This document shows positions 1-12,798 of a DNA stretch of 64,000 bases, in pieces. Made by a program: the position numbers and the translations under genes. Within the stretch, counting starts at the first letter, position 1. Each line of letters opens with the position of its first letter. Origin of the DNA: Melitaea cinxia (Eukaryota; Arthropoda; Insecta; Lepidoptera; Nymphalidae); the NCBI RefSeq assembly GCF_905220565.1, contig NC_059406.1, positions 12,162,001-12,226,000 on the forward strand. The letters are read 5' to 3'. Below the pieces are notes generated by a model that saw only the letters and a program-made list of their open reading frames with translations, searched no databases and was not told the origin of the DNA.

Positions 1-225
1 TGTAGTTATTATACAGTATTACTTTTTACTTGATGTACCGATTTTGATGATTTCAATTCAATCAAGCTGGTGTTTATCATGTGGTCACGTTTAAATTTAA
101 TCGAGATCTGATAACAACTTTTTGAGTAATCTTTGATAACGCCTATTTACTTGACTGTTTTTTCGTCTACCTACGTTGTATTATTTGTCAATGTAGTTGA
201 AGTAAGTTTTTTTTTTTTTCGTTTG
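1..225 (-). repeat. Repeat family D, copy 1
   Basis: Its reverse complement matches 38884-39010 and parts of 40515-40975: a segment with ACAACGTAGGTAGACGAAAA, then GTCAAGTAAATA, then a GTGACCAC-type stretch. A further copy in this orientation is at 51195-51420. An unclassified AT-rich interspersed repeat; no coding capacity seen. The left end is cut by the window edge. Confidence 0.6.
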
Positions 226-565
226 CGAGCAAATACAGTTATTTATTTTCCAATTAGATTCCAATTTATTTTGGTTTGAGTCATATTAAGTGCCAGAAAA
301 ACGTAATAACTGGTCAAAGACATTCAAATTATCTTCAATTTGATGCAATTGTCCAATACAGACCACAACTCATTATTATTTTTCCTATAAGTTTTTGAAA
401 AAGTACAAATAGCTCTGCAAATAGGTTGCGACAAGAACGAAGGTCATTTAAAGGCCTGATAAGTTGTTAGCAATTAATTTTTCTACATTTCACTTGACCT
501 ATATTTAATCTTAATGTAAATAAAGGAAGTCTAACTCATCTGATCTCAGATGCATCGAGTTACAA

Positions 566-661
566 TTATACATTTATTTATTTATTATTATTTTTATTTA
601 TTTATTTATTTAATTGTTTATTTATTTGTTTATTATGATTATTTAATTATTTATTTATTCT
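566..661. repeat. TTTA/TTA microsatellite
   Basis: Imperfect tetranucleotide run of TTTA/ATTT units broken by single changes. Confidence 0.85.
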
Positions 662-1822
662 TATAAATATTAATAACGAATAAGTACGAGAAGCTGGAAA
701 ACTGTATTTATGATTTTGCGACAGTGCTGGTTCTAATATATGAATGTATTTTCCAATGTTAATGTAAGCCATTAAATTATTGCTAAAACTATCATTTGAA
801 CTCAAATTTTTTTATTGTAGTTTTTTTGTTATATCGCTTAGTGCCGTGTTTAGACTGTTCTAATCAATCGTCTAAATAAAGATAACTATGGATATTTAAT
901 ATGATTACCAACGTGTACTTAGATTTTCATTGTATGTGTTTTCATTGCTTTATCCTCGTATATGTCGTGGTTTTTCAAGCAACAATTACAAATATCACCG
1001 CAGCATGACATAAGCACGTGAACCAGGATGTCAAAAACTAGTTATTCACCACTCTGATGATAAAGAATGAAATATGAGCACATGTTTATGTCATATAATT
1101 TAAATTATACGTTCAGACTAGACGTCCCACGCTGTTCCACTCACGTTTAATTCATTAATTACCAGATTGGAACATGTCTGCCAAATCTTGGAATTTTAGT
1201 GAATTGATGTTTGATAGCCATTTTCAATTGGCTTTAATAATGAAATATGGTTAAGTACATTGTGAGGTCAGGATGTTACCACAATCATTGTACTCCTATA
1301 TATACATAAGTAAGCAAAAACCTCTGAATAGTGTAAGATTTTGATTATCTATCTGAATAATAAAATTAAAAGGAATATTATTTTTTCAATTTGAATCTTT
1401 TGACTAGCGAAGTTTTTTATTTGTTTGTTTAACTAACCAGTGAAGAAATTAGAAACAACATTACTGTCAGATTTAAGCTCAAGTTGATAGAGAAAATTTT
1501 GTAAAAAATGTAATTTTTGTAAAAACATCCTTCAATAAGTGGATTTTATCGGGAAACTAATTTTCATTTTAAGCTCAAGCAATTCAATATTAGGATCTTA
1601 AAACTATTTTTGATACATCGTTTAATGAAAACGTTTATACTTGTAATATTAATAAAATATAATATAATAATATTAATAAATACGTTAATTAAAAATAATT
1701 TAATAACTTTCAAATATTAATTTCAATACACGAACAGATGAATTATACTACTTATTATTAGCTAAAAACCTGTCGTCGACATGTTTATTGATGTGTAGAA
1801 CTCCGGCTACTGTGGGAACTAT

Positions 1823-1867
1823 GCCGGGCGGCATCTATTTAATTTTGACACGGTGGCGCCGCCCGGC
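1823..1867. repeat. GC-only 10-bp inverted repeat
   Basis: GCCGGGCGGC at 1823-1832 and its exact complement GCCGCCCGGC at 1858-1867, separated by 25 AT-rich bases. The stem is striking in such AT-rich surroundings. Function unknown. Confidence 0.7.
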
Positions 1868-2147
1868 GCAGCGTCTTAGTGTGGTATAAAATATTGAAAA
1901 AATCCAATTTCTTACATCGGTAATAGACAATATAGTTTTGTAAATAGTTTTGTAATAATTCTAATTATGTGTATTACATTATAAAAATGTTAGTAGCGTT
2001 TAAAGTCGCGGATCTGATTCTATGTTACATAAGAAATCAAGAAATAAAATTATATGATAAGCAAAATATCTAAATTTTCATTTTCTTCATAGTAAGTTCA
2101 CGTGTCTCATATCGACACATTTTTTTATTTTATTTTATACGAGTATA

Positions 2148-2412
2148 TAACTAGGTCGGCAAACAAGCGTACAGCTCACCTGATGGTAAGCGATTATCGT
2201 AGCTTATAGACGTCTACAACATTAGAAGCATCGCAAGCGCGTTGCTGACCCTATCCCCCAATTAGCTCTGGTTACCTTACTCACCAACAGGAACACAACC
2301 TGCTTGAAAGCAGTATTATTTAGCTGTGATCTTCTGTGAGGTCGAGGTACTAAGCCCGCCGGGCTGCTCCATATTTTGAGCAGGAAATTTCCTGTTGTGC
2401 CCCACCCCAACT
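2148..2412 (+). repeat. Repeat family C, copy 1
   Basis: Shares a common order with the copies at 39448-39735 and others: an AAACAAGCGTAC start, CACCTGATGGTAAGCGATTA, TTGCAAG/TCGCAAG, CTTACTCAC, TTATTTAGCTGTGATCTTCTG, and a GCAGGAAATTTCCTG end. An unclassified interspersed repeat. Confidence 0.75.
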
Positions 2413-4140
2413 ACTTATACATATGTAAGTAATACATATTGCATCATATTGCTCAACTTCCCCTAGGTTCTAATCCTAGGTTCTATTTAACTAGAGATAG
2501 CTCTCTTTTGATATTTCAAATTCACTATTTAGTAAAATATTTATTTTAAAGCGCGCAAACTTTATAATCAGTGCATTGTGGCAATTGATGCTCATTTTCA
2601 TTTTTATTTATTTTTGTAACAAAATCGCTCTCACCTATAACTTACGATCGCTACCATCGTTTGACATATCTCCGGTAATTAGAAAGAGGACCCCATTCGA
2701 GTTCGATACGTGACTCAATCTCAAATCGAAATGATTTAATGACTCGTCGATAAATACGAGATGGAGACAATCGATAACAGATCGATTCCTGATTTAGTCG
2801 CCAACGTTACAGCGTCATAGTAATCTATACATAGTACAATAGCCGCGCCTCACGGTTTACGGTTACGGGAATGTAGGGATAAAAAATAGTTCTTATCAAA
2901 ATATCAAGTTTGATAATCGTCACTTCAGTTGTTTTTGCGTAGTTTCGCATTTATAACATTAATAAGATATATCCTAATAGCATCCTATGAATAGGGTTGT
3001 AAACAAAAACACAACACAGGGGTGATTAAATATGAAAATATATGAATATACAATATAATTACTTGTCATTTATTCATACTGTAATTAAAGGATTATAAAT
3101 TTATATACCTATATTTGAGGTTTACTATTGGAATTATCTGCTTGTAATTTTACATTAAAATCTTGGTAGCAGACAAAGATGTGCCACAAATATAATGTAC
3201 TTAGTCGTCTTTTCTGAGCAATTTGCGAGCACTGCAGCCACCACTATCAAACGTTAGTAGCTTCTATCTTATTTCTCTGTAGTGGCTGTAACATATCGTA
3301 AAATGTCCAATCATATTTACTTTAATTAAATTTGGTTTCGATTCAAGACATTCTTAAGTTATCTTTAACTTTCGAACTTAATCCACTACGAAAAGCACAT
3401 GACGCCGAGTAGCACAAACAAGTCTTACTTAATAAATTGAAGGTGTTATTAAGAATTAATTATTACGGTCTGAAATATATATACATACAAATATATCCTC
3501 ACCAATTTATTGTACAAAAGTTATCAGATTTTTGCCTATATTCTATTCCTATTTAACACACAATTTATTTATAATTAGAAAACAAGATCGTATACCGTGT
3601 CCACAAAAAATACAATGATTGTTTATTTAATACCATCTTCTGTTTCAATTCATTGAAATGAACTGGACCATTTATTATTTCCGATTAATAATATACTATC
3701 AAATACTAAAAAACTTTAATTACGTCAGTTTAGAAACAAGCAGACTTGTCATTTGCACTACGCACGAACCACGGATAGAAACAGCAATTAAACAATGAGA
3801 TTTTATTGTCCGATGACTTCTAAGAAGACACAGTGATCTGATACAGATGTAAATTGAAAACAAGATTAGTTTCTCATTACTTTTATTTTGACCGTCGGAC
3901 GTCAACGTGTAAAAACACGTTTTTTTTACAACGATAAAAAACTGTAAGTCGTAGATACACTGTCACAATATTAAGAAACAAACGGGAATAGTTTAAAACA
4001 TTTATGATTTTAATTATAATTACTGATGTCTTAAATTGTTTTGTTTGTCAGTTGCGTCAATGAACCTGCATGCATAAAAACAGGAAAGTCCAATGAGAAC
4101 TGACCATCTTTAAAATATTTAAGTGATTCATCACTCACCA
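2413..4140. other. Spacer without recognised genes
   Basis: No coding region supported. About 2640-2880 is less AT-rich, non-repetitive within this window and holds several ATCGAT/TCGATA-like motifs; it could be regulatory, but nothing proves it. Confidence 0.4.
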
Positions 4141-4420
4141 CTTCAGCCTATCGTAGTCCACTGCTGAACATAAGCCTTCACAAGCTAATACCAAAAACGG
4201 CGTTAACTCATGTGTTTTGCCCATAGTCACCACGCTGGGCATGCGGGTTGGTGACCGCAGGGCTGGCTTTGTCGCACTGAAGACGCTGCTGCCCGTCTTC
4301 GGCCTGTGTATTTCAAAGCCAGCAGTTGGATAGTTATCCCGCCATCGGTCGGCTTCAAGGTAGTGGAACTGTGTTATCCCTTAGTCGCCTCTTACGACAC
4401 CCACGGGAAGAGAGGGGGCG
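4141..4420 (-). mobile_element. Family A SINE-like element, copy 1
   Basis: Contains the family core (AGTCCACTGCTG, CACCACGCTGGG, GCCGATGG-type block, CTCTTACGACACCCAC) but with more substitutions than the young copies and a 5' truncation at the AGAGGGGG position. No clear duplication found, so it is probably old. Confidence 0.9.
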
Positions 4421-4424
4421 TAAT

Positions 4425-4600
4425 ATGCGTGTTGTGTGAAATACACGGTAGTGTGTGTAATGTTTTTTTTATTGATAGTTATTTTTATGCATTATTTTTA
4501 AAAAATGTGCGAAGTGTCATACTTCTCCGTCCGCGCAATTTTCGTAAAAAGGGGTACAAAGTTTTTGCTTCACATATTATAATACACATAGATGTGTAAT
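4425..4600 (-). repeat. Repeat family H, copy 1
   Basis: Its reverse complement matches 57928-58150: GAAGCAAAAACTTTGTACC, CCTTTTTACGAAAATTGCGC, GGAGAAGTATG, then a segment with TGCATAA and an AT-rich end. Unclassified. The ORF read across 4306-4599 is made of families A and H and is not a gene. Confidence 0.7.
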
Positions 4601-4620
4601 ATTTTTATGTACACATATTT

Positions 4621-4820
4621 CATCATCATCATCATCATCATCATCATTACAGCCTATACAGTCCACTGCTGGACATAGGCCTCCACAAGTTTACGCCAAA
4701 AATAACGTAAACTCATGTGTGTTGCCCATAGTCACCACGCTGGGCAGGCGGGTTGGTGACCGCAGTACTGGCTTTGTCGCACCGAAGACGCTGCTGCCCG
4801 TCTTCGGCCTGTGTATTTCA
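4621..4820 (-). mobile_element. Family A SINE-like element, copy 2 (5'-truncated)
   Basis: Begins on the plus strand with nine CAT repeats (the element's ATG tail read backwards) and runs to GTGTATTTCA, where it is cut off. Sequence is close to the young copies. Confidence 0.92.
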
Positions 4821-4984
4821 TACCATATTTACCGATAAAAATACGAAGCTATACCTACAATCTAACATGGCACGGTCAGTTACCTATGCAAACAAGTATG
4901 TACTAAGTTGGCTATCTTAGGAACAGAGGACCAAGTGTGTATGTTAAAATATATATTTATTTTATCTTATCATTTACTATTACT

Positions 4985-5230
4985 TTGAGGAAGGGTACAG
5001 CAAGAAATCTCCTGCTGAAAATCTGTACCAGCTTAACAAGGGAAGTACCTTGACCTTAAGACCTTTATTTTTAGAAAATCACAGCTAATAACATTGCCAT
5101 TACTTCACAGCTAAATAACATTACTCTCAAGCAGTGTTGTGATCCTGTGGTGAGTGAGGTGACCAGAGCTTCTGTGGGCGAGGTTTAATCGCCTACCATC
5201 AGGTGAGCCACGCTTGTTTATCGAAATAGT
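4985..5230 (-). repeat. Repeat family C, copy 2
   Basis: Reverse orientation, from the GAGGAAGGGTACAGCAAGAAATCTCCTGC end to ATCAGGTGAGCCACGCTTGTTT, with an internal partial duplication of the CACAGCTAA...AACATT block. More diverged than copy 1. Confidence 0.65.
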
Positions 5231-5840
5231 TGTATTAAAAAAAATTGTTGTTATTGTACTGTCCAAAACCAGAATTGGTTATATTTGATACGGTGTTATA
5301 TAATGAGGATAAATATAATAGATGTTCCCCGCTGACCGTGCCATGTTAGATTGATAGATACGAAAGCCGTTCGAGTTTTTTGATGAGGCTTCAAGTGAGA
5401 ATTGTCTTTCGTGAGATAAGAAATCGATTTAAAGTTGTCTCAAACAAGCATTGAATTTCTTTAATTTTTTTGTTTTTTTGTTTTTTATATATATAAACTA
5501 TTGTATAAAGTTAATATTTTAAAAGAGATTTGAATAAAATAGCTCTCAGTTTTATAATTAAAATTTTTATTCTTTTTTAATTGAACACTACAATTATTGA
5601 TTATTTTTAAAAAAATAATATGGGTTTATTATCATCCTTTACAAATTAACGAATACCTACACATGTCTGGACCTTTTTTTTCACTTGCAAGTTTATTAAA
5701 CATTCCAGGTTTATTAAAGGTCAATCTGTTCTATGTTTTTTTACTGAGACAAATTTAAAACGAAAACTATATGATTTTTACTCGAATTTGAACTCATTAG
5801 ACTACTAGTATAACTAAGTTTTATGATACTGTTTCACAAC
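5231..5840. other. AT-rich spacer upstream of the tRNA gene
   Basis: No gene or clear repeat seen. Confidence 0.4.
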
Positions 5841-5913
5841 GTTTCCGTGGTGTAGCGGTTATCACATCTGCCTAACACGCAGAAGGCCCCCGGTTCGATC
5901 CCGGGCGGAAACA
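5841..5913 (+). tRNA. tRNA-Val (anticodon AAC)
   Basis: Complete cloverleaf: a 7-bp acceptor stem pairing GTTTCCG with CGGAAAC, a D arm with box A (TGTAGCGG), an anticodon arm TCTGC-CTAACAC-GCAGA giving anticodon AAC, and a T arm CCCGG-TTCGATC-CCGGG with a canonical box B. The discriminator base is A at 5913. A run of five T follows at once and would stop RNA polymerase III. There is no intron and no encoded CCA, as expected for a eukaryotic nuclear tRNA. The perfect stems argue for a working gene rather than a SINE head. Confidence 0.96.
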
Positions 5914-8270
5914 TTTTTATACTATGTCTTATTAAATTTAGACAAATATTAACATATATTTAATCGAAGATAGATTATTGCTATTGTTTTAAATATTTTT
6001 ATCAACAAATATTGTCACAAGACAAACCTTGTATTGATAAATATTTTACTATTTTGGAAATTTAGAACCCACACACAAACACACACAAGACATAATAACC
6101 TACCGCATTTCGTAACGTAACCCCCGAAACGTCCAGAAACAATCGACTGGCATTCTTAATTCATCTTAGGCTTATTTAAAGTGATAATAGTCGCGGATAT
6201 TATATGGTAGTAGATAAATGAAGCTGTTTATTAAGCAATACCTATCGTTAGAAGCAAATATCTGTCAGACAAAATTCTCAAGCAGATATCTGTCATAGAG
6301 GTCAAAGGGCGCGTACAATTCGTCTCAAAATGACCTTTAAAACGGACAAGTATGTACTCGTTACTTCAGCTATCTGACAGGCGTACTACAAATTATTCAT
6401 ATCCTTGACTTGCCGAATTCGAACTTTGAAAACTGAATCTAATTAAAATACCTTAACACTAACATAATTAATTTGAAGAGTTCATTTATTCGTTAGAACC
6501 CGTTAACCCCGGAAGATATCGGTATTCTTTGAAAATTTGAAAAGCTACAAAGTATGTTACATTAATGAAAAAATAGCATCGCATTTTTTTTTATAGCAAA
6601 TGCCTATTTCACTCCTATTCCCATTTCCGGTCGCGGGTTTGGTCTCTGGTCTATCGTATGTTTTATCATATGTTTTTTTTCGAATTATATAAAAAGCAAG
6701 TATTAATTCAAATACACCATACTACTATTACGCTAAAAAACATCTTTGAACCGTCATTCACGAATTAGTAAACCATATAATAACAATATTGCAAGGAAAT
6801 AAATTTTCTTGAAATTAATTGAACAAATTACCTCAAACTGACCAACGCGAATTAAGCGTCGATTTAACAAGTACTAATATTAATTAATAGGAAGCCATTA
6901 CGCACAAAAGGCAATAAGCGAATAATCGCTAAAATAAAATAAACGTGACAAAGTTATGTACAGAAACTACATCCGAGTCATGAATGCAATTAAACACCTG
7001 ACCGACTGACGTTTACGCCACTATTTTATATACCTATCGTAAATACACGATACAATTCTTTTGTATAATTGTTTATTGTTTAACATCTTTGACCTAATTT
7101 CTGTTCAGCTTTATGTTTAATACTCTTTTTATTAAAATCGAAAATAGCTGTGATTAAATATATTTTTTTTTATTTGTTAAATAATATGTATCTACGATAA
7201 ATAATATATTAACATGCTATGCTATCGTTATTTTTAGATTTTTTACAAAAAAAATAGTTTCTAATTTGAATTATCATATAGATTCTATTATGTAGGTATA
7301 TTTATTACAGCCGAATACATATTTCCGATAAGGCTTACATAATAAAATAAAGTTATTAGGAACAAAAAACCAAACAAAGGCTTTTTTGTCTTTGATTCTG
7401 TACGTACAAGAAAAATTGAAAAAAATAATCATACAAATTACAACATCGTCTCACATCCATCAATGATACTTATTATTTCATTAATACTAACAAGAAAAAA
7501 TACAATGACGTCACAGTTTAAGTGGAAAATATGGAAACGTAATTAATTTGAAAATAATTCATGTTTATCGCGATATCACAATCAAGGTCACAATAATCTT
7601 AAAACGTCATTGACTAATGTTAATCGTGATGCTGTACCGATCTCGATTCTCACGAGATGATGTACTTATTACCAGGATTACTCATTTTCGTGATTCTACG
7701 TCCTATGACGCTTATCCCGTATGGTAATAGCGTCGTGCTGATTCAAATAGTCTTACGCACGCGTCGGTTAAGTTGTGACTACAAATTTATGTTTCCATTT
7801 TAATCAGTTACTTGACCCGACGATCTTCATAATACCATTATTTCGTGCATATATCATTTTGTTTTAATTTTTCTTATACAAACCTTATTGACAATAACAA
7901 TGCAATTAAAAAAATTATCCAATTTATTGCAGCCGTTCGTTATGCGCGTACAAACATTCCGGCGATTTATTTTAATTTAGATAAGTGTTTTAAGTCTAGA
8001 ATATTCAGACAAACATATTATGTCTAAATAGTTTCTAATAGCTTTTGATATTACAATAGTAATTATTTAAAAGCTTGCTGTCTTAAAGTCTTGATAGATG
8101 AGTTATTGTAGTGTTTTTATTTTTATTGGTTAATAACTTAGCAAATATTGTGGATGACTATCAGCAGCGGCTTCATTTCATAATGATATTCCATAACCGC
8201 TTACTCTGTTTATTAGAAATGTAACAGCTTATACGGATTAGAGATTATACTAACCCTTATATTTAAAGCT
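5914..8270. other. Spacer without recognised genes
   Basis: A short CA-rich run at 6071-6092. The block at about 7610-7790 is non-repetitive and less AT-rich than its surroundings, a weak candidate regulatory element. No coding region supported. Confidence 0.4.
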
Positions 8271-8400
8271 AGCCCTGCGGTCACCAACCCGCCTGCCCAG
8301 CGTGGTGACTATGGGCAAAACACATGAGTTCACGTTATTTTTGGCGTAAACTTGTGGAGGCCTATGTCCAGCAGTGGACTGTATAGGCTGTAATGATGAT
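8271..8400 (+). mobile_element. Family A SINE-like element, copy 3 (5'-truncated)
   Basis: Starts at AGCCCTGCGGTCACC and ends CTGTAATGATGAT; only the last 130 bases of the family are present. Confidence 0.9.
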
Positions 8401-10529
8401 ATTTAATATTTACTATAATATTCGTATAACATATAATAATTATAACTAACGCAGTTTCGTTTTAAAATATAAAAGAAATATTATTAAACCCTAACCTATC
8501 TTAACAACTACGCTATGCGATATTTTCGTATTCGAGTATTTATTGTGGAAACAAAACCCATGCATTTTACAAGGCCGTTTGCACGCAGAGAAAATAGGAC
8601 GGCTAGGCATTAAACGCATTATTAGCTGTCACAGGCATAAGCACTAGGCATTGCGAATGCACTAAACACGTGCCTATAAGATTGCATGCAGCGATCATGC
8701 TTGAATAAGTTGTTCTCACGAAAAGCTTATATCATTGAGCTTTAAATTAATTTTGTTATTTATATTATTTTAAAAATATCTTAAACAAAGTGAATATTAA
8801 GAGGAAAAATTAATAAAAATCCTTTATTTGACGGCATCATAAAGTCAGATAACTGTCTAATCAGTTAAAATTCTTCATGACTCTGACTTTGGCAATTCCT
8901 ATGGGAGTCCAATTATAAAAGAAGAAGAAGAAGAAAGTTCTTCATGAAAAGGTGAAATTCTAACTCACGTTATCCACAAGTAACAAAGGCTATTAAAACA
9001 TCATATCATACAGTAGTAACAAATGACAACACATATAAAACAAGTGTAGTTCAGTTTTTAATATATTAAGTACAAGATTGAAGCTACTTGTATTCTCCTC
9101 TGAATCTTTGTCAGTGTAATATATGCAGTAAGTTAGGGTGATACGCTTGGGTCTCCGTACATAAATTATTCGATGTCCATCGCCTAATCGCGGGTCCAAA
9201 GATTCAACACTTTTTTCTGTCAGTCGAGATGTTTGGTATAGTCCGCCTTCACAGTTTTGGTCATTGTTACATTAAAATATTTATTTACAAAATGCTAATA
9301 ACCTATTATAATGACATAACTTTTTCAGATCTTAGCGTAGTTTATTAAGTTTTTTAGATGCCCAACGTTTCGAATACTTCACAGCAACCATGGTTACGGG
9401 AGGACTCAGTCCTCCGAAAAAATTGTTTCATTATAATGAATGAAACTCGCGTAAATATTTAAAAACAATTTTCTATTAACCTAACTGTTTTTGTAATGTA
9501 AATGCTCATATAAAGTTATCGCATATATTTTTGGAAATCTAATTCCTCAAGTCTTATCTTGATGTAAAATCATTTAAGTGAATCAGTACTTAGTAATGAT
9601 ATGTGTATACACTTGCTGTATCTGTAGTGGAAGTTCATTATGTTATTTTTTTTTTTAGAAAATTTATGGAATGGCTGATATTCAAGCTACTAGAACACAT
9701 AGTATCAAGAAACAAAGTAATTTCTAATGCTGATCTTTGCCATTATATACACATATAGATTGTGCAATACTTCTACTTATCATATTTATATATTTTACCA
9801 AAGTATATTCTTATTAGTTTTATTTTTAGTCTAGATCTAACAAATAACAATTTTGTACCCAACATTAGGTACTTAAACAATAATTACCAATAATCCTTTA
9901 AACAAAACAGATTTTCTTATCACCATAAATCTACTTTAAATTTAAAAGCACAATCTAGTGGGTTTTAAAAGTATACTGCCAGAAATATTTTCTTGAAATA
10001 TTTTACCCAAATTTCACCTTTAAATAGGAATCGAATATACGATGCTAAGGAAACTTTCGTATAGGAAATAAACGTTTAGTATCCATTTCATAATAAAACA
10101 CTACACTTAAAAGAATGAAGCCACACTTGCGATAACATGTAGATATATCAAAGACAGGTGTTTTATTCAGTAGTAAGGGTGGTTCGGTGATTTATTTATT
10201 ACTATCTAGTCTACCCCTTGCTTTACTATCTCCGTTTTTGTGTAGAACTATCTATATTGTGCAAGGTATTTTACTGATGTACCTGTTGCCCGCAGCTTTA
10301 CTCGCGCCAAAGTGATATTTATTATTCAAATGACATTATTTCACAGTTTCCTCAAATAATCCAATTTTCAAGTTTTTTTTTTAAACCTCTCAAACACCTA
10401 GTAGTACTCTGTTCGTGGTGTTTCTGTAATGTTAGATCAATTGTGTTCTTATAACATATTTCAATTAGTGTCAGATTTGATTCAGAGCTATTTTGGTAGC
10501 TGAAAACACTCTCGTATTGAAAAGACTGT
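8401..10529. other. Spacer, mostly unrecognised, with one repeat E copy
   Basis: About 8565-8720 is a non-repetitive block with a GCATT motif in several copies. A family E repeat lies at 9340-9450. Nothing else supported. Confidence 0.4.
9340..9450 (+). repeat. Repeat family E, copy 1
   Basis: Shares AACGTTTCG-ATACTT-ACAGCA-CCATGGT-ACGG and the preceding TTTATTAAG stretch with 19460-19570. Unclassified. Confidence 0.6.
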
Positions 10530-10910
10530 TTAATCTTGAAGTATTGTGCAAAATGTCAAATAACCTTTTCTACTGAGGTTTGTCTTAATCGTGATAGTTA
10601 GGAAATTTTTAAGTGTCGATTTTACTGACACATCATCAGTAAAGGTTAGTAAAGTACCATTAACTCTTCCAATATTGCAGATGTCCATGCGGACCACTAA
10701 CCATTTAACATTAGGTGGTGCTGAATGCTTATCCCATCTCATAATTATATATCTATATAAAAAATCAAATATTTTATCTGAATCATATTGTATATCTTTT
10801 CTTAAACTTTTCTCCTCATATACATTTTGTACGAAAAAAATGGCTTCTCGGCGGTAAAACCATCTATTGTACGTCGTTATTTGTGTGTTTAAATTGTAGT
10901 GTACATTCAT
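10530..10910 (-). pseudogene. Reverse-transcriptase-like fragment, possibly from telomerase reverse transcriptase
   Basis: A 126-codon frame starting at an ATG in good context (ACAAATG), long for this AT-rich DNA. From about residue 46 it has D-K-I-F, an aromatic and hydrophobic helix, WDK, PP, then KWLVVRMDI followed by a VN. The order and spacing match the segment of telomerase reverse transcriptases leading into catalytic motif A (helix, W, PP, hydrophobic strand, Asp). The position where a Tyr or Phe is usual four residues after the Asp is instead Ile/Gly, and no T motif, motif B or motif C is visible nearby, so if the relationship is real this is a remnant. No retrotransposon tail or duplication was found. 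The similarity is from pattern memory only; it may also be an unrelated chance ORF. Confidence 0.3.
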
Positions 10911-12514
10911 TTGTAAGTAATGTAGTATAAAATGTTACTACTCGTACATCTAATTATAGTTTCTTACATCGCAACAAATTCTATAACACTTCATCATAGA
11001 ACAGCCGTCTCAAAATAGTAAAGATATCATCCTAAATACCAACCTTCACCACGTACATACATAACCCCGATTACCGTCAATCACGACTAAAACAGCACGA
11101 CGGACATCATTTGCACGCCAACTCGATCCTTCATTTGTTATTCTTACAAAAATACATTATTAATATATTGCCACTAACCGAAGTGAGTTTGAATTTATGT
11201 GAATGGTTTTAAATACACACATACGTTCCATGACGCCATCTTGAAATATCTGTCAAAACAAAATACCGATATTAATGACATTTATATTTTATGTTCTCGA
11301 AGTAGTTTGTTTAGCAAATCATATTGAAAAACCAAATTCTTGTTTACGAAATTATTTACCTCATACGCAGATCATACAACTAGAAATGCTTTAAGCTAAA
11401 ATGGTACAGTGGATAATACACATGCATTGCCAGCGTTAGAGGGGGGCGCGAAGGGGCGACGGCCTAGGACACCAAATTTCAGGGAGTGATGGTGGAATCA
11501 AAAACTAATACTCGATTTTGGTTTCTTTAAGTGGGGGCCACAATATTCTTACCCGGTGTGTTAATGGTCATAATGCCTGCACTGAACCTATGAACTTTAA
11601 ATAAAATGTTACATAATCAAATTAAATTAAAAAGTTCCTTAAGAGTTAGCCTTGTACTTTGTGGTGAAGTAATAGTGATATTTTTATATTTACCCGAGAC
11701 CACTCTGCAGAGAAAAAAACATCATAAAGGATGAATACATAAAGGAGTATTACTAAGGTACAAGATGCACTAATATGAAATGAGAATATCAATAGGAGAA
11801 AGTAAAAAAGTGAAACTATTGATAATCAAATTAAGGGGTTATTAGATAAGATAATATTCCATTAGAAAAGAACAATGCCATTTAAATATTATTAGGAGAA
11901 GAAGGCCAAGGGAACATAATTAATTATGTAAAAGACGATATCAGTGTTAAAAGAATAACTGCAGAAATGCTGGTCGATAGAAGTAAATAGAAGAAACAAC
12001 AAATTGTACTTGTAATGGAGATCGGGAAAGAAGAATAACGTATATCCCAGACTGTACTAATTAACAATGTTTGCAAATATTTTTACCAAGCATTGGCTGA
12101 CGTATTGCTGTTTCACTTAAAATATTATTTTTAGCAGAAATCACTAAACAACCTGAGAATTTCTGTTATGCGATTATATTTGCAAAACTTCTAGAATCTA
12201 AACGAATTTCGAACAAAAATAATAAACGTTGAAATCATTTAATGTCGTTTCGGTTCTACTGATGATAACGCAGGTGAAATGTTTGTGAGAAAACTAATAA
12301 ATCGTCAGTTTTTAGATTAAAATAATAAGCAAGTCGTGAAAATTGAAGGTAAAATTTTTAATAGAAAAAACATTTTTTCGTTTGAAATGACACGAATAGT
12401 ACGGGCGCTGCGACGTTACCGGCCCCAATTGTTATTTCACTCACCATGTGACGTCAAATGTGGTCTATTTATAATATTCACAATTTGTCCTAAAAAATTT
12501 ATTTTGTATACTTC
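10911..12514. other. Spacer without recognised genes
   Basis: A short G-rich patch at about 11441-11475 (a run of six G, then GCGC and further G runs) stands out in the AT-rich background. No gene seen. Confidence 0.4.
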
Positions 12515-12798
12515 ATAACAACGGACTATGTTGGGGTCGTAGAGAGAACAAAAGTAATCGACAAAGCCTGTGGCGTAAATAAGTTGAAGTGACAGTGGGT
12601 TGGTCACCTGTATCGCAGGACCGATGGCCACTAGACGTGACGCAGACGTGTCCTGGAATGGAGACTGCGTGTTAGCAAACGAAGTGTGGGACGCCCTCCA
12701 GCCCGCTGGACCGACGATCTACATAAGATTGCGGAAAACCGGGATGCTTGAGGTGAACTTGGGGAGACCTATGCCCAGCAGTGGAGTGCGATGAGCTG
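12515..12798 (+). mobile_element. Decayed RTE-type LINE 3' end
   Basis: In translation it shows the C-terminal RTE signature in pieces: KLKWQW-GHL, RRTDG, RRVLEW, GRPPARWTDDL, then QQWSAM. The frame contains stops. The end matches the shared tail (GGGGAGACCTATGCCCAGCAGTGGA). Inactive relic. Confidence 0.75.

Larger units (their letters stand above)
226..2147. other. AT-rich spacer without recognised genes
   Basis: Contains an imperfect TTTA microsatellite at about 566-661 and an isolated GC-rich inverted repeat at 1823-1867. Otherwise nothing recognisable. Confidence 0.5.

Noticed and set aside
4621..4648. CAT triplet run as an independent microsatellite
   Set aside because: It is the tail of a family A element read in reverse, as at several other sites.
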